Below, piece by piece: positions 40,714 through 48,335 of a stretch of DNA of 64,000 bases. Positions within the stretch are counted from its first letter, which is position 1; each line of letters begins with the position of its first letter. The notes beneath the pieces are model-generated. The model was not told the origin of the DNA and searched no databases. It worked only from the letters and a program-made list of their open reading frames with translations. The translations under genes were made by a program, and so were the position numbers. Origin of the DNA: CAVSMC01 sp963728935 (GTDB taxonomy: Bacteria > Pseudomonadota > Gammaproteobacteria > Burkholderiales > Casimicrobiaceae); contig CAVSMC010000001.1 of NCBI GenBank assembly GCA_963728935.1, forward strand, positions 186,001 to 250,000, read 5' to 3'.

Positions 40714-41574
40714 TCATCGCGGCGACGTCAGGATGCGCCGCAGCTGGTCGGGACTTTTCCAGTCGTGGCCGCACGTATAACGGGGAATCCGCCATACGTT
40801 CTCGGCTGCCGTCAGATGGCGACCATCGGACGTGAATGCGGCGCGCACGATTCCGCGCCCTGCTCGCGACGGAAAATAGTCCTCGGTAAGAAAATCATTG
40901 TAATGACCGAAGGGATACGCGAAATGCGGCGAGCACTGGCCGTTGGTGACGGCGCGAATGTACTCCGCCGCCTTTTCGATTTGCGCGTCCGCATCGGCAG
41001 CGTTGTCGACCTGCGCAAAATCGGCGCGCACCTGTCTGCTGTGCGCGACGGTCGCGAGCTGCGGATGCAAGTGATCCCAGCTATGGTTGGCGATGCTCAG
41101 AAGCCCGGTCGCCAACGCCTGCTGCCACCACGCATCGTTCAGCGAGCCCGGCGTGAGATACGTGTAGTGCGTGTCGAATGTCGATTCCATCCGCGCTCGT
41201 GCCTGCGGGGATGCAATGACGAAGCTCGTCGCATGAAGCTCGGGCTGCTGCGAGCCGTTGGCCGAGGCGAGAAAATCGCGCATTATGCCGACGAACCCGC
41301 GCTGATACCCGAGCTCGGGATGCACGAAGTCCTCGAGATCGAAGCACGGGCCGTCGTCGAACGTGATGCCGACGAGGCCCTGGCAGCTCGACTCGTAACG
41401 ACGAGCTCCCGTCGCGCGCTCGTCGATCGACGCGAGGATCGTCTGCAGCGGCACGATCCGGTAGCCGGCGCGACCGATGACGTTGAGGTCGACCGCCAGC
41501 GCGATGTGGTCGTTGACGTCGTAGGCCGGACCGAGGACGTGATGAGAGTGATAAGTGAGGATCGCGCACTTCAT
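40714..41574 (-). CDS. Polysaccharide deacetylase family protein
   Basis: 286 residues of the NodB-homology (carbohydrate esterase 4) fold. LVGITFDDGP (67-76) carries the catalytic Asp73 and metal-ligand Asp74. ANHSWDHLH near 165-173 is the metal-binding His motif, though it departs from the usual H-S/T-x-x-H form. HFAYPFGHYN matches the RxxY/PxG block. No signal peptide is visible, so it probably acts in the cytoplasm on a sugar or lipid-linked intermediate. It sits 62 nt downstream of wzt2. A long insertion separates motifs 1 and 2. Confidence 0.72.
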   Translation of the reverse strand: MKCAILTYHSHHVLGPAYDVNDHIALAVDLNVIGRAGYRIVPLQTILASIDERATGARRYESSCQGLVGITFDDGPCFDLEDFVHPELGYQRGFVGIMRDFLASANGSQQPELHATSFVIASPQARARMESTFDTHYTYLTPGSLNDAWWQQALATGLLSIANHSWDHLHPQLATVAHSRQVRADFAQVDNAADADAQIEKAAEYIRAVTNGQCSPHFAYPFGHYNDFLTEDYFPSRAGRGIVRAAFTSDGRHLTAAENVWRIPRYTCGHDWKSPDQLRRILTSPR

Positions 41575-41636
41575 GAGTCAATCGCCGCTCGCGCGCAGAT
41601 CGTCGTGACATACGGCCGCGATTCGGACGGCACGCA

Positions 41637-42821
41637 TCATTGCTTGCTCGCTTCCGGCAGCGTCCAGCGATGCTCGAGGCGGACGACGCCGAACTCCCGC
41701 GCGTCCCCGGAGACCATCAGCGGGACTTCGACCTCGTCGAACAAGCGCACGCCCTCGGGGTCGAACGCGTGCGCGCGCACGAAGTACTTGCCCGGCAGCA
41801 GCTGCAGCTTCGGGAATGCGAGCCTGAACGCGTATCGGTTGGTCGCCACGCGGTGCGGAGCAGCGCCATCCATGTCGGTCGCCACGCCATACACCGGGGT
41901 TCCGTCGGCGCGCACGATGCCGATCAGCACGTTGGGCACGCGGTCGTCGGGGGAAAAGGCCTCCCCGTGAATGACGAGCGGCTCGCCCTGCCGAACCGCT
42001 TCGGGATCGACCGCGAGCGACTGGATCGCATAGACGCCCGCTGCCATTGCCTCGACTCGCGCGAGCGGCTTCTTCGCGCCCGCGCTCTTCTCTTCGTGAA
42101 AGGCAAGATAGGCCTGGGTCACGTCGGCGGCGGAGCCGTAGCGCTCGACGCGACCGTCCTTGAGCCACAACGCGTGCCGGCACAGCTTCTGCACGTGATA
42201 CATGCTGTGCGAACAGAGCAACAGCGTGCCTCCGTCGGCGAGATAGCGCTCCATCCATGCGATGCATTTCTTCTGGAACGATTCGTCGCCGACCGCCAGC
42301 ACTTCGTCGGTGATGAGGATGTCGGGTCGCAGCGCGGTCGCGACGGCGAATCCAAGGCGCACGACCATCCCGGACGAATAATGCTTGATCGGATCGTTGA
42401 TGTGCTCGCCGATGTCGGCGAACGCCACGATCTCCTCGCGCTTGCCTGCGAGATCCTTCGGCCCGACGCCGAGCAGCGCCGCGGCGAGCTCGATGTTGGC
42501 GACGCCCGTGTATTCCGGATGGAAGCCCGACCCGAGCTCGAGCAGCGCGCCGATGCGTCCTTGCGCGGCGACGGTGCCGCGCGTGGGCTTGATGACACCG
42601 GCGACGATCTTCAGCAGCGTCGATTTGCCAGCGCCGTTCTCTCCGATGATGCCGAGCGATTCGCCGTGCCGCAGATTGAAGCTGACATCGTCGAGCGCCC
42701 GAAACACATGAGTCGCCGCACGCCCGCGCAGCAGATCCCAGACCAGGCGCAGCCGGCCCGGGCCAGCGTTGACTTTCGCGTAGTCCTTGCCGACGCCGGC
42801 AAGCGCGAGTAACGCATTCAT
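41637..42821 (-). CDS. wzt: Second polysaccharide ABC transporter ATPase (Wzt type)
   Basis: 394 residues from ATG 42821, overlapping the permease stop (ATGA). Walker A GENGAGKST (60-68), signature HYSSGMVVRLGF, Walker B ILITDEVLAVGD and the H-loop CSHS are present. Residues 250-394 are a C-terminal extension typical of Wzt proteins (VLIGIVRADGTPVYGV; LLPGKYFVRAHAFDPEG). It is clearly different from the Wzt encoded at 18731-20044, so it should recognise another glycan end. It powers export together with the permease upstream. Confidence 0.92.
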   Translation of the reverse strand: MNALLALAGVGKDYAKVNAGPGRLRLVWDLLRGRAATHVFRALDDVSFNLRHGESLGIIGENGAGKSTLLKIVAGVIKPTRGTVAAQGRIGALLELGSGFHPEYTGVANIELAAALLGVGPKDLAGKREEIVAFADIGEHINDPIKHYSSGMVVRLGFAVATALRPDILITDEVLAVGDESFQKKCIAWMERYLADGGTLLLCSHSMYHVQKLCRHALWLKDGRVERYGSAADVTQAYLAFHEEKSAGAKKPLARVEAMAAGVYAIQSLAVDPEAVRQGEPLVIHGEAFSPDDRVPNVLIGIVRADGTPVYGVATDMDGAAPHRVATNRYAFRLAFPKLQLLPGKYFVRAHAFDPEGVRLFDEVEVPLMVSGDAREFGVVRLEHRWTLPEASKQ

Positions 42822-43609
42822 ACGAAGTCCTCGAAGTGCGGGGACAGCCGCCGGAACACCCAAAGGCCGCCGATGAACAGCGCAGCCGCCACGGCGAGTG
42901 CGACTGCATCGCGCATCTGCAGCCCGACGTTGCCGTCGAGCAACGCATCGCGCAAGCGTTCAACCAGATAGCTGAACGGATTGGCGGCGACCCATGGCCG
43001 CAACGCCTCGGGCACGAGCGTCAGCGGATAGAGAATCGGAGTCAGATACATGAGGATCATCAGCACGGGCATCAGCACATGTTCGATGTCGCGGACGAAC
43101 ACCTGCAGCGCAGCGAGGCACAGCGTGATGCCGGTGACGCCAATCGCCAGCACGAACCATATCGGTACGGCGAGCAGCAGACCCTCGAAGCGGACGGGCT
43201 CGCCGAACGCGGCCAGCACCAGCAGCACCAGAAGGTAGCCGGCAAAGTGCAGCGCCAGCGTCGCGCCCACCGAGGCATAGACGAGGATCTCGTGCGGAAA
43301 CGCGACCTTTCGGATGAGACCGGAGTAGGCGCCGATGTTGATCGTACCGCGTTGCAGCGCCTCCTGCGCCGCAAGCCAGGGCCACAGCGCCACGGCAACG
43401 AACAGCAGGAAGCTCTTGCCGCCGAACCCGCCGGCGCGGAACACGAGCGTGAACACGAAATGATAGACGGCGAGAAGCGCCAGCGGATGCAGGAGCGCCC
43501 ACGCGAGCCCGGTGGCGCTACCGAGGTAACGCGTCGTGAGCTCGCGTCGGAAGAAGTTCGAGAATAGCGCGCGGTTACGCGAGAAGACGTTGGCGGCGAC
43601 TGAGATCAT
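42818..43609 (-). CDS. wzm: Second polysaccharide ABC-2 transporter permease (Wzm type)
   Basis: 263 residues from ATG 43609. Six or so transmembrane segments. FFRRELTTRYLGSATGLAW is the usual amphipathic N-terminal entry, and VFVRDIEHVLMPVLMILMYLTPI is the conserved later segment. It is the first gene of the second minus-strand block and overlaps its ATPase by 4 nt. The 174 nt upstream, towards the parvulin gene, should contain its promoter, but no clear -35/-10 pair was seen. Confidence 0.93.
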   Translation of the reverse strand: MISVAANVFSRNRALFSNFFRRELTTRYLGSATGLAWALLHPLALLAVYHFVFTLVFRAGGFGGKSFLLFVAVALWPWLAAQEALQRGTINIGAYSGLIRKVAFPHEILVYASVGATLALHFAGYLLVLLVLAAFGEPVRFEGLLLAVPIWFVLAIGVTGITLCLAALQVFVRDIEHVLMPVLMILMYLTPILYPLTLVPEALRPWVAANPFSYLVERLRDALLDGNVGLQMRDAVALAVAAALFIGGLWVFRRLSPHFEDFV

Positions 43610-43783
43610 CGAGATAGCGCGAAGCGGAGTCGGGCCGCACTCGGCGTCCGCGAACGCACGCGAGCCGTGATCGGCGGATGCAGACGGCGAGTTCCGATTT
43701 CGACTGCCTTGCTCGGGCGACGATCGCCGTCGGCGTATCCGCCCCACGCCCCGCGCAGGGGTCGGGATGAGCACACGCCTTTT

Positions 43784-44740
43784 CTATTTCGCTGCCGGTA
43801 CAACGCTATTCGGTTTGAAACGCTGCGGATCGAAGGGGGTGACGAGCGCATCGACTGCCTGCTGATTGACCTTCATCTTGGGGTCGTTGCGAATCGCATT
43901 GAGTCGTGTCTCGCGCTGATCGTTGACGTAGCTTTTGCGCAGATCAGCCATGATCGCGTCCTTCACCTCGTCGAATGCCTGCTGGTGCGCCGGTCGACGC
44001 CCGTCGAGGCGGATCAGATGATATCCGAAGCTCGATAGAACCGGCTCGCTCAAGTCGCCAGCGCTCTTGAGGTCGAACGCGCCTTTGGTGAAGGCAGGAT
44101 CCATGCGATTTGCATCGAACCAGCCGAGTGCGCCGCCATTGTGCTTGGCCGACGGGTCGTCGGAAAGCTCCTTGGCCAGCGCCGCGAAGTCGGCACCGGC
44201 GAGCAGCTTGGCGCGTGCATCCCGCGCCAACGCGAGCGCAGCTTCGGGGCTGCGCTGCTTCGTATCGAACAGTATATGCGACGCGCTGATCTGTTCGGGG
44301 ACGCGGTAACGGCTCGCGTTGACGACATAAGACTCGCGCGCCTTCGTGACGAACGCGCTCGCCTGACGATCGAAATCGGCACCCGCGGCCTCGTCGATGC
44401 GCTGCACTTCGACCTGCGCGAGGATCTTGTCGGTTTCGAGGGCGATTCGCTGCTGGACGCGCGGATCGCGATCGACGCCCTCGTTGCGCGCCTGCGCCGC
44501 GAGAGTCTTGGCGATCAGCAGATTGTTCAGCAGCGCCGTGATGCGCTTGGGATCGGTTGCAAAGCTCGGGCGCATTTCGGGACCGAGTCGGCTGAGCTCG
44601 GCGTCGTAGTCGGCACGAGTCAACTTGGCGAATGCATTTTCCGCCAACACGTCATTGGCGCGGTCTTGCGCGGAGTCGGCAAGCGCGCCGCCGGCGAAGC
44701 ACAAGGCGGCGATCCCGAATGCAAAGAAAACGCGATTCAT
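43784..44740 (-). CDS. Periplasmic parvulin-type peptidyl-prolyl isomerase
   Basis: 318 residues with a cleavable signal peptide (MNRVFFAFGIAALCFAGGALA). An N-terminal SurA/PpiD-like helical chaperone region precedes a PpiC rotamase domain at about 165-265 (ISASHILFDT, KHNGGALGWFD, FGYHLIRL). It catalyses proline cis-trans isomerisation and assists folding of exported proteins. The ATG is preceded by GAGG at about 7 nt. The terminator at 44805-44832 separates it from the secreted-protein gene upstream, so it probably has its own promoter. Confidence 0.9.
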   Translation of the reverse strand: MNRVFFAFGIAALCFAGGALADSAQDRANDVLAENAFAKLTRADYDAELSRLGPEMRPSFATDPKRITALLNNLLIAKTLAAQARNEGVDRDPRVQQRIALETDKILAQVEVQRIDEAAGADFDRQASAFVTKARESYVVNASRYRVPEQISASHILFDTKQRSPEAALALARDARAKLLAGADFAALAKELSDDPSAKHNGGALGWFDANRMDPAFTKGAFDLKSAGDLSEPVLSSFGYHLIRLDGRRPAHQQAFDEVKDAIMADLRKSYVNDQRETRLNAIRNDPKMKVNQQAVDALVTPFDPQRFKPNSVVPAAK

Positions 44741-44804
44741 GAAAACCTCGAGGCGAACATGACCGAAACGATCCGAACCGATAGATGGGGGCACCATAGT
44801 ACGC

Positions 44805-44832
44805 AAAAAGCCCCGCCGGAGCGGGGCCGTTT
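44805..44832 (-). terminator. Rho-independent terminator after the secreted-protein gene
   Basis: Perfect stem GCCCCGC / GCGGGGC with a CGGA loop (44810-44827). On the minus strand it is followed by TTTTT. It lies 30 nt after the stop codon at 44863 and would end that transcript before the parvulin gene. Confidence 0.88.
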
Positions 44833-44862
44833 GCGTTCGCGGCCGAAATCGGCCGCTTGATA

Positions 44863-45753
44863 TTACAGACCGCCCGGCTTCAGCAGCTCGACGTACATGT
44901 TGCAGCTCCCGGACGCTGCGCACGTAGACGCCGGCCCATTCTTGATGTTCAGATAATAGGTCTTGCTCTGGCTCAATGCCGGATAGTAGAAGGTGTTATT
45001 CGGGCCGACACTGAATATCGATGTGATCGTGTTGGCCGCTACGGATGCACCCAAGGAGAGTCCGGTGCCGAAGTCGCAGGCGGTATCGGAGAGCGTTGCC
45101 CTGCGATCGGACGGCGGGCTGCCGTACTCGGCAGCCACGAGCTTGGGCAAATTGTTGATCGGGCTGTTGACGGTACCCGTCGTGAACCGCACGACGAGGG
45201 CATCGTTCGGACCGAAGCCGCTGGTCAGCATGCGAGTCGGAGAGCTCCAAGTCATGTCGATCACCTTGGTGTCGGCGAACCCCGGGCAGCTAATGGAACC
45301 GCCGCCCGTGACCGGAGGCGTGCTCGTGTCGAGCGTCACCGTCTTCGACGCCGGGGCACTGGGGCCATCGGCGTTCGACGCGGTCGCTTCGAATGTCGTT
45401 GTGGCCGTGAAAGTCGTCGAGTAAGTCTGCGCATTCGCGCTTGGGATTGCCACGCCGTTGGCTTTCCACGTCCAATTGGTGGCGGCGCCGCCACCGCAGT
45501 TCATGGTCAGCGTGACGAGCGTGCTCGCCCTCGCCGTGGTCGGACCGCCGATCGAGCAGCCTGACGGCGGGCCCGAGCTCGAAGCCGGCGTGCAATTCAG
45601 CGTCAAGGTGTTGCCACTGATGACGGGATTCAGCGACGTCGTGCATCCCGGCACGTCGATGGTCAACCCGGCGCTCTGCGCGGGAGAGGTCAGGGAAAGA
45701 CATGCCAATGCGCCGATCAGGGCGAACGATCCGCGGGACGGGGAAAGAATCAT
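44863..45753 (-). CDS. Secreted protein of unknown function with Ig-like region
   Basis: 296 residues from ATG 45753, with GGAG upstream. A signal peptide (MILSPSRGSFALIGALACLS, cleavage after QSA near residue 28) precedes a mature protein rich in Thr, Ser, Gly and paired Cys. Residues 65-145 look like a PKD/Ig-type beta-sandwich (TNWTWKANGVAIPSA; TTTFEATASNADGPS). The C-terminal 130 residues have KTYYLNIKNGPAS and a CAASGSC motif suggesting a disulfide. It probably ends up in the periplasm or outside the cell and could be a substrate of the nearby type II system, but this is only positional. Confidence 0.6.
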   Translation of the reverse strand: MILSPSRGSFALIGALACLSLTSPAQSAGLTIDVPGCTTSLNPVISGNTLTLNCTPASSSGPPSGCSIGGPTTARASTLVTLTMNCGGGAATNWTWKANGVAIPSANAQTYSTTFTATTTFEATASNADGPSAPASKTVTLDTSTPPVTGGGSISCPGFADTKVIDMTWSSPTRMLTSGFGPNDALVVRFTTGTVNSPINNLPKLVAAEYGSPPSDRRATLSDTACDFGTGLSLGASVAANTITSIFSVGPNNTFYYPALSQSKTYYLNIKNGPASTCAASGSCNMYVELLKPGGL

Positions 45754-45961
45754 GGGTGCTCCAAAAGGGGAAGGGCGAAGGGGTCGCGATATCCGGTTTA
45801 TGCTCAGCGGGCCCTTGAAACGGAGCAAATTCCGAACCAATTATTCATTCGTCATGAGAAGTGTACCTGCGGCAAGCCGTTAAGGCAAGACCACTTGTAC
45901 GCACTGGCGGACCATCCCGCCGACGCAGCGCCAAGGTGTCGCAGGACGGCATTTAATGACG

Positions 45962-45993
45962 AAAAAAGGGCGGAACCCAGCGGTTCCGCCCTC
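45962..45993 (-). terminator. Rho-independent terminator after the 46017-47477 gene
   Basis: Perfect 11-bp stem (AGGGCGGAACC at 45967-45977, complement at 45982-45992) with a 4-base loop. On the minus strand it is followed by a run of T. It lies 24 nt beyond the stop codon at 46017. Confidence 0.92.
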
Positions 45994-46016
45994 TGTATTA
46001 CAGCTTCGGTCCGGTG

Positions 46017-47477
46017 TTACGGCGAGGTGATCGCCGTCGTCGTCTTGTGGACGAAGTTACCGCCGTAGTTCGACAGCACGCTCGTACCGCCGACGACCAT
46101 CGTTCCGTTGCTGAACGTCTGCACCGCGAAGCCGACAACGGGCAAGCCTTGGTACGACACCGTGTTGCCGGCCGTCGTAACGCCGCCGATCGTGGTGATC
46201 GACGTGTTCGCAGCGTTCTGCAGCACGTGGTCATTGGCATCGAGACCCGGGACCCCGGTGAAGCCCAACCGCATCCAACCGTTCTGGAACGCGGTCGGAA
46301 CGTTGTTGCTGTTGGTCGACGCGAGCACGTTGCTGTTCGCGAACGTCAGGACGTTCGCTTCCCAGCACAGCTGCAGACCACCGCGCGGCGGAGAGAAGTC
46401 CTGCACTACGACGTTCAGCTCTTCGCGGTCGTAAGTCGAGATGCTGATGTCGTCGCACGAGCCGGCCGTCGAGTTGAAGTTGCGCTGGAACAGCCTCGGG
46501 GCGCTTCCCGTGCCGGTGTTGACATAGAAACGCTTGGTCGGGAACGTGATGACCCAGTCGGTACCCGAATGCGTTGCGCTGTCGAGCACGAACTCGTTCA
46601 ACAGATTGTCGTGCATCAGCACGGCGCTGACCGGGTCGGCGCTGCAACCCGTCGGAACGGCGCAAGCAGCAATTGGCCACACCGACGTGTAGACGGCGTT
46701 GTTGACGCCCAGCACCTGACTGACCGGCGGGGCCGCCTGCGTAAGATCCGGCGTCGTGACGCCGGCAGGGTTGTAATTCGACCCGATCGTGTAGAAGTTG
46801 TCGAGCGCAACCGCGTCTTCGGTGAAGTCCGTTCCCGCGGCAACGTTGATCAGCGTCATGCCGCCGAACAGCCCGCCCTGGATCGGCGACGCTTCGACCG
46901 CAGCATCCGTATCGTTGTTGGCCGCGCAGCCCGGAGGCGTGTCGCCCGGCGGATCGTGCGTCACGCGATCCCACGTGACCGTCGACGGGTCGTACGTCGC
47001 CATTTCGATGATCTCGACATAGCCTTCGCGCGTACGGTCGAGAGTGGCGCCGCCCTTGTCGTCCGAGGCGCCCGTGTACGCGAAGTTCACGAACTCGACG
47101 CCACCTGCGGGAATTGGCGGAATCGTGCAGGAGCGGTCGGTTGTCGAGAATTTCGCGCCGGTGGCCGTAGGCTCGATCGCGGCGGTCCAGACGTCGAAGC
47201 GGGACAGAAACAGATTGAAGTCGAGCACTTCACGGCTGTTCTTGCCTTCCAAGAACCGGACCTTCACCGCTTTTGCCGACCCCGTCGAATTCACGACCGA
47301 GAGCAACGAGTTATACGCATTTCCGGCGCTGTCGGCCCGGGTCGTGTAGTACGGATAGATCAGGGCAGAGCCCAGGCCGTTGGGATTGACGTTGACCGCT
47401 TGCGCGGCGCCCGTCGCACCGAGCGCGCCCAGACCGGCCAGAGCGGCATACAGCGACTTTCTTGTGAACGTGTTCAT
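46017..47477 (-). CDS. Secreted or surface protein of unknown function
   Basis: 486 residues from ATG 47477, with GAGGAG about 15 nt upstream. A signal peptide (MNTFTRKSLYAALAGLGALG, cleavage near AAQA residue 26) leads to NPNGLGSALIYPYYTTR, an N-terminal motif seen in widespread but uncharacterised proteobacterial secreted proteins. The mature part is rich in Asn, Thr, Gly and Val and has four scattered Cys; no transmembrane segment follows. The gene has its own terminator and a perfect 22-bp palindrome in its upstream region, so it looks individually regulated. Function unknown. Confidence 0.62.
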   Translation of the reverse strand: MNTFTRKSLYAALAGLGALGATGAAQAVNVNPNGLGSALIYPYYTTRADSAGNAYNSLLSVVNSTGSAKAVKVRFLEGKNSREVLDFNLFLSRFDVWTAAIEPTATGAKFSTTDRSCTIPPIPAGGVEFVNFAYTGASDDKGGATLDRTREGYVEIIEMATYDPSTVTWDRVTHDPPGDTPPGCAANNDTDAAVEASPIQGGLFGGMTLINVAAGTDFTEDAVALDNFYTIGSNYNPAGVTTPDLTQAAPPVSQVLGVNNAVYTSVWPIAACAVPTGCSADPVSAVLMHDNLLNEFVLDSATHSGTDWVITFPTKRFYVNTGTGSAPRLFQRNFNSTAGSCDDISISTYDREELNVVVQDFSPPRGGLQLCWEANVLTFANSNVLASTNSNNVPTAFQNGWMRLGFTGVPGLDANDHVLQNAANTSITTIGGVTTAGNTVSYQGLPVVGFAVQTFSNGTMVVGGTSVLSNYGGNFVHKTTTAITSP

Positions 47478-47504
47478 GGTTCTTGATGACTCCTCTGTTT
47501 CGCG

Positions 47505-47526
47505 TTTTAAAGTGATCACTTTAAAA
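47505..47526. promoter_or_regulatory. Perfect 22-bp palindrome, candidate operator
   Basis: Two half-sites TTTTAAAGTGA meet head to head about 28 nt upstream of the ATG at 47477. In this GC-rich genome an AT-rich perfect palindrome in a promoter position is notable. It resembles a binding site for a dimeric repressor or activator. Core-promoter elements around it are not clear: TTGTTG and TAAAAC on the minus strand, about 18 bp apart, are a weak candidate. Confidence 0.6.
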
Positions 47527-47636
47527 TCAACAACGCGCGGATTCTATTCCAGGCCGCACGCATTCCGCAATCAAACCGCACGCACGACGTTTGCTCCCGT
47601 GATTTCCTGTGGTTAGTTTGCAACGATCCGAGGGCA

Positions 47637-48095
47637 CTAGCGATAAACGTACCAGGCGGTTCCGTCTTCGATGATCCAGTTCTCGGTCAGTTGTGTCTTA
47701 ATCCCCTTCGTGCGCCTGTAGTCGTAGGTGATGCTCATCGTAGCCGTGCAGGCGTCGCCCTCGCACTTCACCGACTCAGTCTTCGCCTCGCGCCAGATCC
47801 CCGGCTTCACCTTGGTCTTGTACAGGCTCAGCGGGTTGGCGACCTTCGACCCCGGACTGAGATAGGTATACGCGGCGTCTAGATCTCCCTTGATCAACGC
47901 ACCCCAGCGCGCTTCGGCCCGCTGGGCAACGGCCTTTTCCCGCTCGGCCGGGCTGTCCCCGACCCTCGGCGTCGTCGCGCATCCCCCTGCTGCCACCGCG
48001 ACGACCACGAAACCTAACCAGTACGAACGGCCAATAACCCTCTTGCCGACCGCATCAAACGCACCCACGCACAGCATCATCCGTGTTGCTTTCAT
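47637..48095 (-). CDS. Small putative lipoprotein
   Basis: 152 residues. A long N-terminal region (MKATRMMLCVGAFDAVGKRV) precedes a hydrophobic stretch ending VAVAAGGC, an imperfect lipobox with Cys near residue 39. Internal starts at Met6 or Met7 are possible. The mature domain (EARWGALIKGDLDAAYTYLS; WIIEDGTAWYVYR) looks like a small NTF2-like or DUF4440-like fold. Translation runs opposite to nothing obvious nearby and the gene seems monocistronic. Function unknown. The 240 nt between it and gspD hold no gene. Confidence 0.55.
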   Translation of the reverse strand: MKATRMMLCVGAFDAVGKRVIGRSYWLGFVVVAVAAGGCATTPRVGDSPAEREKAVAQRAEARWGALIKGDLDAAYTYLSPGSKVANPLSLYKTKVKPGIWREAKTESVKCEGDACTATMSITYDYRRTKGIKTQLTENWIIEDGTAWYVYR

Positions 48096-48335
48096 TCGAT
48101 TTCGGCGAGGCGCCGACTAGAACCAAGCGGGTCCATCGAGAAATCCGCTTACAGCACCGGCCCAAATCACCAGGGCCAGACTAAACGAAATCCTTTCCCA
48201 CCGTCAATCAAGAAAAAGGGCCATTAAACCCCTTGTTGCTCTGGCGCAACACGTCTGTGTCGTCATTTAACGACGCTTTTTTGCCGCTTCCCCGTGCTGT
48301 CGGGCTTTCGCGACGGGTTTCGCAACATCAGGCCC

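Noticed and set aside
46014..47486. 490-codon plus-strand ORF
   Set aside because: Exact antisense shadow of the secreted-protein gene at 46017-47477, which has a signal peptide, terminator and sensible composition; the shadow is Arg/Val/Asp-rich without recognisable domains.
48265..48290. Hairpin with a following run of T on the plus strand
   Set aside because: The stem is only about five base pairs and no plus-strand gene ends there; the gspD transcript runs on the other strand.
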